Shown one piece after another: positions 16,875-25,463 of a DNA stretch of 64,000 bases. A program made the position numbers and the translations under genes. The notes under the pieces were generated by a model that was not told the origin of the DNA, ran no database searches, and was given only the letters and a program-made list of their open reading frames with translations. Origin of the DNA: Pseudomonas monteilii NBRC 103158 = DSM 14164 (lineage in GTDB: Bacteria; Pseudomonadota; Gammaproteobacteria; Pseudomonadales; Pseudomonadaceae); assembly GCF_000730605.1 (NCBI RefSeq), contig NZ_BBIS01000051.1:1-64000 (forward strand), read 5' to 3'. Position 1 is the first letter of the stretch. The number at the start of each line of letters is the position of its first letter.

Positions 16875-17084
16875 TTAGGCGATCTGAACTTCTTCAGCCT
16901 GCATGCCTTTCTGGCCGCGGGTAGCGACGAAAGTAACAGCCTGGCCTTCTTTCAGGGTTTTGAAGCCGTCAGCTTGGATGGCTTTGAAGTGCACGAACAG
17001 GTCGTCGCCCGACTGAGGGGTGATGAAGCCGTAGCCTTTCTCATCGTTGAACCACTTAACAACACCGGATTGACGGTTGGACAT
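16875..17084 (-). CDS. Cold-shock domain protein
   Basis: The 69-residue single cold-shock domain has RNP1 (KGYGFI) and RNP2 (LFVHF) and binds single-stranded RNA or DNA as an RNA chaperone. The ATG at 17084 has a strong AAGGAG site. A longer frame upstream would encode the untranslated leader. The family member (CspA- or CapB-like) cannot be told from the sequence alone. Confidence 0.95.
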   Translation of the reverse strand: MSNRQSGVVKWFNDEKGYGFITPQSGDDLFVHFKAIQADGFKTLKEGQAVTFVATRGQKGMQAEEVQIA

Positions 17085-17412
17085 TTTTCTGTCTCCTTGG
17101 ACAATTTGATAACGGTCAGGAAAAACCCTGCCCGGGACTGAGCGCAAAGAGAGCAGAAAATTCAGCGATGGGCCGATCAGGATCGTGCATCAAACTAGAG
17201 ATTCTCGGTGTCACGTGCAGCACAGTGGCGCCACCTTACCCCACTTTCCGCAACCTGCCAATGGTCAGAAGGCGCTTTACGCAAATTCGGATCGACGGCG
17301 GCTGAAGCCCCCGCCCGGCGCGGGATGAGGCATAGAACTTTAACCTGGGCGCCGGGACCGGTAAGATGCGCGTCACGATTTTCACCACGCAACTCTTCAG
17401 GACACCCCCGCC
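17085..17412. promoter_or_regulatory. Divergent leader and promoter region of the cold-shock gene and dcd
   Basis: This 328-bp space holds no convincing gene. The part next to the cold-shock gene is AT-rich and likely a long 5' leader, as is common for cold-inducible csp mRNAs. The other side, with a TAAGAT-like -10 about 45 bp before dcd, probably carries the dcd promoter. I cannot define either promoter exactly. Confidence 0.45.
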
Positions 17413-17979
17413 ATGAGCATCAAATCGGACAAGTGGATTCGCCGCATGGCGCAGGAACACGGCATGATCGAACCGTTCGTCGAGCGCCAGGTGCGCGGCG
17501 AACAAGACAGCCGGGTGATCTCCTTTGGCGTCTCCAGCTATGGCTACGACGTACGCTGCGCCGACGAATTCAAGGTGTTCACCAACATCAACTCGGCTAC
17601 CGTCGACCCGAAAAACTTCGATGCCGGCAGCTTCGTCGACATCAAGAGCGACGTGTGTATCATCCCGCCAAACTCTTTCGCCCTGGCCCGCACCGTCGAA
17701 TACTTCCGCATTCCGCGTGACGTGCTGACCATTTGCCTGGGCAAGAGCACCTACGCACGTTGCGGCATCATCGTCAACGTCACCCCGCTGGAGCCCGAGT
17801 GGGAAGGCCACGTGACGCTGGAGTTCTCCAACACCACCACGCTGCCGGCGAAGATCTACGCCAACGAAGGCGTGGCGCAGATGCTGTTCTTGCAGTCTGA
17901 CGAAGAGTGCGAAGTGTCCTACAAGGACCGGGGCGGCAAATACCAGGGCCAGCGCGGCGTCACCCTGCCGCGCACCTGA
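17413..17979 (+). CDS. dcd: dCTP deaminase
   Basis: The 188-residue homotrimeric enzyme converts dCTP to dUTP, feeding dTMP synthesis. The family signature is seen as AGSFVDI, the catalytic region GKSTYARCGI and TPLEPEWEGHVTLEFSN with the catalytic Glu, plus the C-terminal nucleotide-closing tail GGKYQGQRGVTLPRT. Length is normal. It lies near apbC and metG as in related genomes. Confidence 0.97.
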   Translation: MSIKSDKWIRRMAQEHGMIEPFVERQVRGEQDSRVISFGVSSYGYDVRCADEFKVFTNINSATVDPKNFDAGSFVDIKSDVCIIPPNSFALARTVEYFRIPRDVLTICLGKSTYARCGIIVNVTPLEPEWEGHVTLEFSNTTTLPAKIYANEGVAQMLFLQSDEECEVSYKDRGGKYQGQRGVTLPRT

Positions 17980-17984
17980 GCCGA

Positions 17985-18007
17985 CAAGCGCGGGGAATTA
18001 CCCGCGT
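17985..18007 (+). terminator. Hairpin after dcd
   Basis: CGCGGG-GAATTA-CCCGCG is followed by TCTTT shortly after the dcd stop; the T-run is short, so efficiency is uncertain. Confidence 0.6.
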
Positions 18008-18073
18008 CTTTGGCACTCCAACGATGTAATGCCGGTGCGTATGATGTGCATCGGCTTTCGTCAGGAGCAGCCA

Positions 18074-18301
18074 ATGAAACTCCATCCCGCAATCAGTGCC
18101 AAGCTGGCAGGCCTGCAGCCCAACCACGTGGGGTTGTTGCCCTGGTCATTGCTGGCGCACCCGCTGCCCATGCAGGCGGGGGGCGTGCCCCATCAGCCTG
18201 ACCCCGATACCCCGCAGCCACCAGAGCCTGGCGAGAGGCCACCCATGGAGCCGGGCGAGCCGACCTTACCGGATGAGCCGCCGCCAGCACCTGTCGCCTG
18301 A
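18074..18301 (+). CDS. Small proline-rich protein, unknown function
   Basis: This encodes 75 residues: an N-terminal hydrophobic part (LLPWSLLAHPLPMQAGG) and a C-terminal half rich in Pro, Glu and Asp (repeats of PEPGE/PMEPGEP type). AGGAG lies 6 bp before the ATG, which argues that it is translated. No family is recognised. The C-terminal half looks disordered and acidic. It converges on pdeM with only 6 bp between. Confidence 0.55.
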   Translation: MKLHPAISAKLAGLQPNHVGLLPWSLLAHPLPMQAGGVPHQPDPDTPQPPEPGERPPMEPGEPTLPDEPPPAPVA

Positions 18302-18307
18302 ACGCCG

Positions 18308-18958
18308 TTACAGCGGCCAGACGCGCCCTGCGCCAGCCAGGTATACCCGGCTGGTGCCGGATGGTGCGATCTTCCAGCCACCGGTGAACTCTCCGAAAGC
18401 CGGCAGCAGGCTGACGTGAGCGTCGATCAGGAAGCATGGCAGTCGCAGGCGCTGGCGAGCCGTGCCGCGCAGCACAAAAACCGGGTGCACATGGCCGGCC
18501 AGCACTGGGTAAGCCGGGTGAGGCGTTGGTTCGTGTTGTAGCGCGAAAGGTTCCAGTATCCAAGGCTCATCCTTGACTTCAATGCGAAGCGATGCAGGTG
18601 GATCGCCGGCGTTGCGATCATGATTGCCGCGTATCAGCACAATATTCAGGTGCGCGTGGCGCTGCCGCCACGCATGCAGCCTGGCCAGCGTTGCAGGCGC
18701 CCGGGCAGTACGTGCATGGAGGAAATCCCCGAGAACGATCAACTGGTCGCAGTCATGGACTGCCAGCAAGGCATCCAGCCGGGCGAGCGTCGCGTCTGTG
18801 GTACCACGCGGTACAGGTTGGTGCAGGGCACGATAGCTGGCAGCCTTGCCGATGTGTACGTCGGCCACCAGCAATGCTCGGCGCCTGGGCCAATAGATGG
18901 CCTTGTCGGCAAGCAGCCAGAGCACCTGGCCTGCGTGTTCGATGGGCTGGTCATTCAT
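18308..18958 (-). CDS. pdeM: Ligase-associated DNA-damage-response endonuclease PdeM
   Basis: The 216-residue calcineurin-like metallophosphoesterase shows its metal motifs in order: VADVHIGKAA (D-x-H), VLGDFLH (GD), IRGNHDRN (GNHD) and AGHVHP (GHxH). The family is linked to ATP-dependent DNA ligase, helicase and MBL exonuclease genes, all present upstream here. It overlaps the helicase stop by 4 bp, so it is translated with it. Its substrate in vivo is not known to me. Confidence 0.92.
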   Translation of the reverse strand: MNDQPIEHAGQVLWLLADKAIYWPRRRALLVADVHIGKAASYRALHQPVPRGTTDATLARLDALLAVHDCDQLIVLGDFLHARTARAPATLARLHAWRQRHAHLNIVLIRGNHDRNAGDPPASLRIEVKDEPWILEPFALQHEPTPHPAYPVLAGHVHPVFVLRGTARQRLRLPCFLIDAHVSLLPAFGEFTGGWKIAPSGTSRVYLAGAGRVWPL

Positions 18959-21402
18959 GCCTTACCTGCCGCTTGTTCCAGTTCTGCAACCATTCGCGCA
19001 ATCCGGTCTGCAAGCTTCTCGGTGCTCAGCGTCTCGCGCATGCCCTCTACCAGTAAAGCGAACGCCAGCGGCCCCGGTCGCTTCAATACCTGCAGGTCCA
19101 GCTTCAGGCTGGCCATTTTCAGCAATTGCCGACGCAGCCGCTCGATCTCCAGCTCCTCGCCCAGCACTTCGTCCCGTGCCTGGCCGAGTAGCAGGTTACC
19201 GGCGTCATGCTTGCGAAACACTTCATAGAACAGCCCGCTGGATGCCTGGATCTGTCGAGTGCTCTTCTGTGCCGCCGGGTAGCCGCCAAACACCAGCCCG
19301 GCAATCTGGGCAATTTCGCGAAAACGCCGCAGTGCCATTTCCCCTGCATTCAGGCTGGCCAGCACATCTTCCAGCAAGTGCTCGGTACCCAGCGCCTTTG
19401 GCAGGTGCGTTATCCAGTCCACCGGCGCAGGGCTGAGCAGTTCGAACCCGTAGTCGTTGACGGCAATCGATACCGACAGCGGTTGTACGCGGCTGACCCG
19501 CCAGGCAATCAGGTTGGCCAGGCCCAGGTTGGCCAGGCGCCCGGCAAAGGGGTACAAGAACACGTGCCAGCCCTGGCGGGACTTGAAGGTCTCGGCCAGC
19601 AGCGTGCCGGTGGTTGGCAACGCCGACCACTGTGCCTGCAACGCCAGCAGCGGGCGCACGGTTCGCATCTCCGGGCCGTCAAAGCGGCCATGGGCCGCAG
19701 AATCGAGTTGCTCGACCAGCGCGTCGGCCAGTTCGCTCGATAGCGGCATGCGCCCACCGTTCCAGCGTGCCACCGCAGCCTTGCGCGCGGTGCTGCGGCG
19801 CACATAGGCGGTCATGTTTTCCACGCGTACCAGTTCCAGCACCCGCCCGGCAAACACTAGCGTGTCGCCGGGACGCAGGCGGGCGATGAACGCTTCTTCG
19901 ACACTGCCCAGCGTCTTGCCCCCGCCGCCCTTGCTCCAGTATTTCAGTTGCAGGTTGGCGTCGCTGACGATGGTGCCGATGCTCATGCGGTGGCGCCGTG
20001 CCAGGCGTTCACTGGCAACCCGGTAAACGCCGTCGGGCCGGGGCTCGACGCGCTGGTAATCCGGGTAGGCGGAAAGTGAACTGCCACCGTGGCAGACGAA
20101 GTCCAGCGCCCACTGCCACTGGCTGTCGCGCAACGCGCGGAAGGCCCAGGTGCTGCGCACTTCGGCCAGTAGCTGCTTGGGGCGAAAACCACTGCCCAAG
20201 GCCATGCTGACCAGGTGCTGCACCAGCACGTCCATGCACAGTTGCGGCGAGCAGCGGGCTTCGATGTGCCCGGCTATCAGTGCCTGTCGGGCTGCAGCTG
20301 CCTCCACCAGTTCCAGGCTGTGGGTAGGCACCAGGGTGATCCGCGAGCGCCGCCCCGGTGCGTGCCCGGAGCGCCCGGCGCGTTGCATCAGGCGGGCGAT
20401 GCCTTTGGCCGAGCCGATTTGCAACACCCGTTCCACGGGTAGAAAGTCCACGCCAAGGTCAAGGCTGGACGTGCAGATCACCGCTTTCAGGCTGCCCTGT
20501 TTGAGGCTACGTTCCACCCAGTCGCGGGTATCGCGGGCCAGCGAGGCATGGTGCAGGGCAATCAGTCCGGCCCAGTCAGGGCGGGCTTCAAGCAGGGCCT
20601 GGTACCAGAGCTCGGCTTGGGCGCGCGTGTTGGTGAACACCAGGCAACTGGCACTGGCCTCGATTTCCTGGCTGACCTGGTCGAGCATCTTCAGGCCCAT
20701 GTGCCCGGCCCAAGGGAAGCGTTCGATCGCTGTTGGCAGCAGGGTATCGACTTGCAGCGCCTTGTCCTGTCGGCCCTGTACCAGCAGGCCGCCTTGCGGC
20801 AGCAGAACGTCCAGCGCATGTTGCAGGTTGCCCAGGGTGGCGGAGAGGCCCCAGGTCGGCAGGCCTGGATGCCAGTGGCGCAGGTGGGCCAGGGCCAACT
20901 GCAGTTGTACCCCGCGCTTGTTACCCAGCAGTTCGTGCCATTCATCCACCACCACCAGCCGCAGGGTGGCGAAATCTTCGCGGGCCTGTGCGCGCGTCAG
21001 CAGCAGCGTCAGGCTCTCGGGTGTGGTGACCAGCACACTTGGCAGGCGCCGAGCTTGTCGGGCTCGTTCTGCGCTGCCTGTGTCACCGCTGCGTACCCCA
21101 ACGCTCCACGGCAGCGCCAGTTCATCCACGGGCACCTGCAGGGCGCGTGCGGTGTCGGCGGCCAAGGCACGCATGGGCGTCACCCACACCACCTGCAATG
21201 GCACCGGTTGGCTGCCTTGGGGCTGGGTCTTGAACGCACGAAGCGCGGCGAGCCACACGGCGTAGGTCTTGCCGGCCCCGGTACTGGCGTGCAGCAGGCC
21301 GGACTCGCCGCGCGCCACAGCCGCCCAAACGCGGCGCTGGAAAGCGAATGGCTTCCAGCCACGCCTGGCAAACCAGGCATTGGCAAGGTCGGTGGCGGGC
21401 AT
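18955..21402 (-). CDS. Ligase-associated Lhr-like DNA helicase
   Basis: The 815-residue superfamily 2 helicase has Walker A (ASTGAGKTYAVW, about residues 40-51), a DEWH box (VVDEWHELLG), motif III SATLG, and motif VI-like RAGRSGHAPG. It ends with the Lhr-type winged-helix and beta domains. Lhr-core helicases unwind DNA or RNA:DNA hybrids 3'-5'; this subgroup accompanies a bacterial ATP-dependent DNA ligase in a damage-response set. It overlaps pdeM by 4 bp and lies 67 bp after the desuccinylase-like gene. Confidence 0.93.
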   Translation of the reverse strand: MPATDLANAWFARRGWKPFAFQRRVWAAVARGESGLLHASTGAGKTYAVWLAALRAFKTQPQGSQPVPLQVVWVTPMRALAADTARALQVPVDELALPWSVGVRSGDTGSAERARQARRLPSVLVTTPESLTLLLTRAQAREDFATLRLVVVDEWHELLGNKRGVQLQLALAHLRHWHPGLPTWGLSATLGNLQHALDVLLPQGGLLVQGRQDKALQVDTLLPTAIERFPWAGHMGLKMLDQVSQEIEASASCLVFTNTRAQAELWYQALLEARPDWAGLIALHHASLARDTRDWVERSLKQGSLKAVICTSSLDLGVDFLPVERVLQIGSAKGIARLMQRAGRSGHAPGRRSRITLVPTHSLELVEAAAARQALIAGHIEARCSPQLCMDVLVQHLVSMALGSGFRPKQLLAEVRSTWAFRALRDSQWQWALDFVCHGGSSLSAYPDYQRVEPRPDGVYRVASERLARRHRMSIGTIVSDANLQLKYWSKGGGGKTLGSVEEAFIARLRPGDTLVFAGRVLELVRVENMTAYVRRSTARKAAVARWNGGRMPLSSELADALVEQLDSAAHGRFDGPEMRTVRPLLALQAQWSALPTTGTLLAETFKSRQGWHVFLYPFAGRLANLGLANLIAWRVSRVQPLSVSIAVNDYGFELLSPAPVDWITHLPKALGTEHLLEDVLASLNAGEMALRRFREIAQIAGLVFGGYPAAQKSTRQIQASSGLFYEVFRKHDAGNLLLGQARDEVLGEELEIERLRRQLLKMASLKLDLQVLKRPGPLAFALLVEGMRETLSTEKLADRIARMVAELEQAAGKA

Positions 21403-21469
21403 GAGGCAAGTGGTCCTTTGAAGACTGTGCTTCTACAGACCGCCCGCCAGGTGCAATGGTTTTACCGAA

Positions 21470-22585
21470 TCAGTTGCTCAGCAGGTAGCCACTGCGACAT
21501 ACCTGCTCGCCAGCAACATGGGCGATGACCATGCCAGAAGTGGCCATGCGCCTTACGCTGCGGGCATACAGCAGGCCCGGTTGGCTGTTGCGCACAGCCG
21601 TTACCCGGTCACTGAGCGGGTCGATGACTTCGGCAATCAAGTGCCCAGCTTCCAGGTGCTGTCCGGGTATGGCGTGATACACCAGCAAGCCGCCCAGCGG
21701 CGTCACTACCGGTTCGACAGCAGCCAGCGGCGTGGCCGGGCTGGGCAAGGGCGGCAGGGCAGGGCTGGCGCCTTCGATAACGCCTGCGTGGGTAAGGAAG
21801 TCGAGTATCGCCTGGCAGTCTTTGCTGGCCAGGTCATGGCTGACATCGGCCTGGCCGCGCAGTTCGACAGTGACCGAGCAGCAGCCCAGCGGGATCGGGA
21901 AGCGCTTGCCGAAGCGTTGCTGCAACTGCCACCAGACCAGGCTGAAACATTCGTCGAACGACTGCCCGCCCGAGTCGGTGGCCAGCAGGCTGGCCTGGGC
22001 GCCCAGGTAGCGGGCCAGCGGCTCGATATGTGGCCAGGCATCGGGTGTGGTGTACAGGTGTTCAACGGCTTCGAAGTCGCAGTGCAGGTCCAGCACCATG
22101 TCGGCATCGCAGGCCAGGCGCTGCAGGATCAGGCGCTGGGCTTGCAGCGGTGTGCGGGCCGGGTGCGCGTCCAGCCCACGCCGCAGGTATTCGCGGATCA
22201 GCTCGACGTTGTGCGCCGGGTTCTGGGTCAGGTGCTCTTCGATCTGGTCGCCGATGCTGTCCGACAGGTCGACGAAGTTGCGGTTGAAGTTCTCGCCACT
22301 TTGCAGTTCGAAGCGCCCCAGCGGCGCATCCAGCAGCACTTGCTCCAGGCCGACCGGGTTGGCCACCGGCACCAGGATGATCTCGCGCTGCAGGCGGCCT
22401 TGTTCTTCCAGCGCTATCAGGCGGCGCTTGAGGTGCCATGCCACCAGCATGCCGGGCAGTTCGTCGGCATGCAGGGAGGCCTGGATATAGACTTTGCCGC
22501 CACTGCGAGGGCCGAAGTGGAAGCTGTGCAACTGGCGGGTGATGCCCGGAACGGGAGAGAGCAGGTCGTGGGTTGAATGGTGCAT
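21470..22585 (-). CDS. Succinylglutamate desuccinylase/aspartoacylase family protein
   Basis: The 371-residue zinc hydrolase of the M14 AstE/AspA family has the metal motif SLHADELPG (H-x2-E), the third ligand in LDLHCDF and downstream Glu in TVELRG. The C-terminal 70 residues form a biotinyl/lipoyl-like beta domain (LEAGHLIAEVIDPLSD). It should remove an acyl group from an N-acyl amino acid or similar. Substrate unknown. It lies between the ligase and helicase genes of the DNA-repair set, which is unexpected for its chemistry. The ATG at 22585 is chosen, as upstream residues look non-coding. Confidence 0.85.
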   Translation of the reverse strand: MHHSTHDLLSPVPGITRQLHSFHFGPRSGGKVYIQASLHADELPGMLVAWHLKRRLIALEEQGRLQREIILVPVANPVGLEQVLLDAPLGRFELQSGENFNRNFVDLSDSIGDQIEEHLTQNPAHNVELIREYLRRGLDAHPARTPLQAQRLILQRLACDADMVLDLHCDFEAVEHLYTTPDAWPHIEPLARYLGAQASLLATDSGGQSFDECFSLVWWQLQQRFGKRFPIPLGCCSVTVELRGQADVSHDLASKDCQAILDFLTHAGVIEGASPALPPLPSPATPLAAVEPVVTPLGGLLVYHAIPGQHLEAGHLIAEVIDPLSDRVTAVRNSQPGLLYARSVRRMATSGMVIAHVAGEQVCRSGYLLSN

Positions 22586-22684
22586 GGTGGTCCTGGATGC
22601 GTGGCGAATACGGTCTGCGACACAGGTCGGCACACTGATAGAAGCATAGTTTTTAGCGTTGCGCCTCACTGGGGTCGCGACCTT

Positions 22685-24343
22685 TCAGGCCAGCAGTGCC
22701 TGCAAGGTGGCCAGGTCATCCGCCTCTTCCACCGGCTTGTCCAGCCGCCAGCGCAGCATGCGCGGAAAGCGCACGGCAATACCGCTCTTGTGGCGCCTGG
22801 ACAAGGCAATGCCTTCGAATCCCAGTTCGAACACCAGCGTAGGCGTTACGCTGCGTACCGGGCCGAAGGTTTCCACCGTGGTCTTGCGGATGATGGCATC
22901 GACCTTGCGCATTTCTTCGTCACTGAGCCCCGAATAGGCCTTGGCAAAGGGTACCAATGCTCGCTCCGGGGTGCCGGCCGGTGCGTCCCACACGGCGAAG
23001 GTGTAGTCGCTGTACAGGCTTGCACGCCGGCCGTGGCCGCGTTGGGCATAGATCAGCACGGCATCGACGCTGAATGGGTCGATCTTCCACTTCCACCAGG
23101 TACCCATATCTTTGGTGCGCCCCACACCGTAAAGGGCCTCGCGCTGCTTGAGCATCAGGCCCTCGACACCCAGGCTGCGCGACTGTTCGCGCTGGTGGGC
23201 AAGGTTGGCCCAGTCCGGGCCTGTCAGCAGCGGCGACAGCAGCACGGGGGCAAGCGGGTACGCATCGACCAAGCGTTCCAGTTGGCTGCGGCGCTCGTGC
23301 TGCGGCCGGTTGCGCCAGTCTTCGCCTTGCCACTCCAGCAGGTCGTAGGCCTGCAACACCACCGGTGCGTCGGTCAGCAATTTCTTGCCCAGCGTTTTGC
23401 GCCCCAGGCGCTGCTGTAGCAGGGAAAAAGGCTGCACGGCCAGTTCAGCCTCTGTAGCACCTGGTTTCCAGACCAGAATCTCGCCGTCGAGCACCACGCC
23501 ATCGGGTAGCGTCTGCGCCAGGCTGTGCAGTTCGGGGAAGCGCTCGGTCACCAGCTCTTCGCCGCGCGACCACACCCACAGCTGGCCCTCGCGCTTGACC
23601 ACCTGGGCGCGAATGCCGTCCCACTTCCACTCGATTTGCCAGTTGCTTGGCGGCCCGAGCAAAGTATCGAACTGGTCGGTAGAGGCTTGTAGCGGGTGGG
23701 CCAGGAAGAATGGGTAGGGCTGGCCGCCACGCTGGCGATGCTCATCGGCGGACTCCGGGGCGATCAGCTTCTGGTAGCTGGCTGCGGTAGGGCGATGGCC
23801 AATATCGGTGTAACCGACCAGGCGTTGGGCCACGCGCTTGGCGTCCAGCCCGGCCAGTTGCGCCAAGGCGCGGGTGACAAGCAACTTCGATACGCCCACG
23901 CGAAAACTGCCGGTGATCAGCTTCAGGCACAGCATCAGGCTGGGGCGATCCAGCTGCGCCCAGAGCGGCTGCAGGCGCTGCTGAACCTGCTCAGGCGGTA
24001 GCCCGCGCAGGGGCAGCAAATGCTGCTCCACCCAGATGGCAAGGCCTTCATCGCTGCCATCGGCGTGTATGGGTAGCAATAGCGAAATGGTTTCGGCCAG
24101 GTCACCCACTGCCTGATAGCTTTCTTCGAAGAGCCAGTCTGGCAACCCGGCCTGAGCCGTTGCCTGTGCGCGCAACACGCGAGTGGGCACCAGCTGGCGC
24201 GGGCGCCCGCCGGCCAGAAAGTACACGGCCCAGGCGGCATCCTCGGCGGGGGCATTGGCGAAATAGTCGCGCAGTGCCTCAAGCTTGGCGTTGCTGGACG
24301 TGGTCGCATCCAGGCGCAGGTACAACGTGGCGAAGGCTTTCAT
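22685..24343 (-). CDS. ATP-dependent DNA ligase (ligase-associated damage-response set)
   Basis: The 552-residue ligase has an N-terminal DNA-binding domain, the adenylation motif EWKWDGIRAQ (Lys at about residue 240), motif III/IIIa (LDGEILVWKPG), motif IV EGLMLK and motif V WWKWKIDP, then an OB domain. It seals nicks using ATP, in addition to the NAD-dependent LigA expected elsewhere. It overlaps the exonuclease gene by 4 bp (ATGA). The ATG at 24343 gives MKAFATLYLRLD; the longer upstream frame is inside the exonuclease gene. Confidence 0.95.
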   Translation of the reverse strand: MKAFATLYLRLDATTSSNAKLEALRDYFANAPAEDAAWAVYFLAGGRPRQLVPTRVLRAQATAQAGLPDWLFEESYQAVGDLAETISLLLPIHADGSDEGLAIWVEQHLLPLRGLPPEQVQQRLQPLWAQLDRPSLMLCLKLITGSFRVGVSKLLVTRALAQLAGLDAKRVAQRLVGYTDIGHRPTAASYQKLIAPESADEHRQRGGQPYPFFLAHPLQASTDQFDTLLGPPSNWQIEWKWDGIRAQVVKREGQLWVWSRGEELVTERFPELHSLAQTLPDGVVLDGEILVWKPGATEAELAVQPFSLLQQRLGRKTLGKKLLTDAPVVLQAYDLLEWQGEDWRNRPQHERRSQLERLVDAYPLAPVLLSPLLTGPDWANLAHQREQSRSLGVEGLMLKQREALYGVGRTKDMGTWWKWKIDPFSVDAVLIYAQRGHGRRASLYSDYTFAVWDAPAGTPERALVPFAKAYSGLSDEEMRKVDAIIRKTTVETFGPVRSVTPTLVFELGFEGIALSRRHKSGIAVRFPRMLRWRLDKPVEEADDLATLQALLA

Positions 24344-25356
24344 GGTGTGGGTTCGGCAGTGACGACGTCGTCTTCGTCGCCGTATTCGGTGGCGAAGGCG
24401 CGGGCATCGAGGCCTTGTTCGTTGAGGTAGCGCACCAGCACGTTGACCGAGCCGTGGGTGACCATCACCCGATCGGCGCCGGTCTGGCCGATTGCCCACA
24501 GCAGGCCGGGCCAGTCGGCATGGTCCGAGAGGACGAAGCCCCGGTCGACACCGCGCCGCCGGCGGGTGCCGCGCAACAGCATCCAGCCACTGGCGAAGGC
24601 ATCGCTGTACTCGCCGAAGCGGCGCATCCAGCTACTGCCGCTGGCTGACGGGGGCGCCAGGACCAGCGCTTGGCGCAGCAGTGGGTCGTTGCGCGGTATA
24701 TCGCCGGCGTAGAGGGTTTTCGGCAGGTGGATACCGGCGTCCCGGTACACGCGGTTGAGCGGCTCGACGGCGCCGTGCACGAGGATCGGGCCGATGCTGG
24801 CGTCCAGCCCATGCAAGATCCGCTGGGCCTTGCCGAAGGCATAGCAGAACAGCACGCTGGCCTTGCCCTGTGTGCTGTTGGCCCGCCACCAGGCATTGAT
24901 GTCGGCGAACACCTCAGCTTGGCTGGGCCAGCGATAAATGGGCAGGCCGAACGTCGATTCGGTGATGAAGGTGTGGCACGGCACGGGTTCGAAGGGCGTA
25001 CAGGTGCCATCGGGCTCCACCTTGTAGTCACCGGACGCGACCCAGACTTCACCCTGGTACTCCAGGCGCACCTGTGCCGAACCCAGCACGTGTCCGGCCG
25101 GGTGCAGGCTCAGGGTCACCCCATGGTGAAGCAGGCGCTCACCGTAGGGCAGGGTCTGTAAATCGATGCCCTGGCCCAACCGGCTACGCAGAATGCCAGC
25201 ACCGGGGCTGGCGGTCAGATAATGGCCATTGCCGGTCCGTGCATGGTCACCGTGGCCATGGGTGATCACGGCGCGGTCCACGGGCCGCCAAGGGTCGATG
25301 TAGAAATCACCGGGCGGGCAGTAGAGGCCTTCGGGGCGGGCGATGACAAGGTCCAT
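24340..25356 (-). CDS. Ligase-associated MBL-fold DNA exonuclease
   Basis: The 338-residue metallo-beta-lactamase fold protein has the metal motif THGHGDHA (about residues 32-39) and a beta-CASP-like region (VHGAVEPLNRVY, LSDHADWPGLL). The family processes DNA ends together with the neighbouring ligase. It is the first gene of the run exonuclease-ligase-(desuccinylase)-helicase-pdeM. I see no SOS-type operator in the short space upstream. Confidence 0.92.
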   Translation of the reverse strand: MDLVIARPEGLYCPPGDFYIDPWRPVDRAVITHGHGDHARTGNGHYLTASPGAGILRSRLGQGIDLQTLPYGERLLHHGVTLSLHPAGHVLGSAQVRLEYQGEVWVASGDYKVEPDGTCTPFEPVPCHTFITESTFGLPIYRWPSQAEVFADINAWWRANSTQGKASVLFCYAFGKAQRILHGLDASIGPILVHGAVEPLNRVYRDAGIHLPKTLYAGDIPRNDPLLRQALVLAPPSASGSSWMRRFGEYSDAFASGWMLLRGTRRRRGVDRGFVLSDHADWPGLLWAIGQTGADRVMVTHGSVNVLVRYLNEQGLDARAFATEYGDEDDVVTAEPTP

Positions 25357-25426
25357 GGCGCGGGCGCTGGTTTGGAGTTACCAGTTAGGAGCCATGCCGG
25401 AGAAAGGAAGTTCGACTGGAAATGGC

Positions 25427-25447
25427 TGGGGCTGCAATGCAGCCCCA
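25427..25447. terminator. Hairpin after the acylase gene
   Basis: T-GGGGCTGC-AAT-GCAGCCCC-A is a perfect 9-bp stem lying 16 bp beyond the stop of the minus-strand acylase gene. Similar hairpins occur after pdxH and rapA. Confidence 0.65.
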
Positions 25448-25463
25448 AAACAGGCGATGCCCG

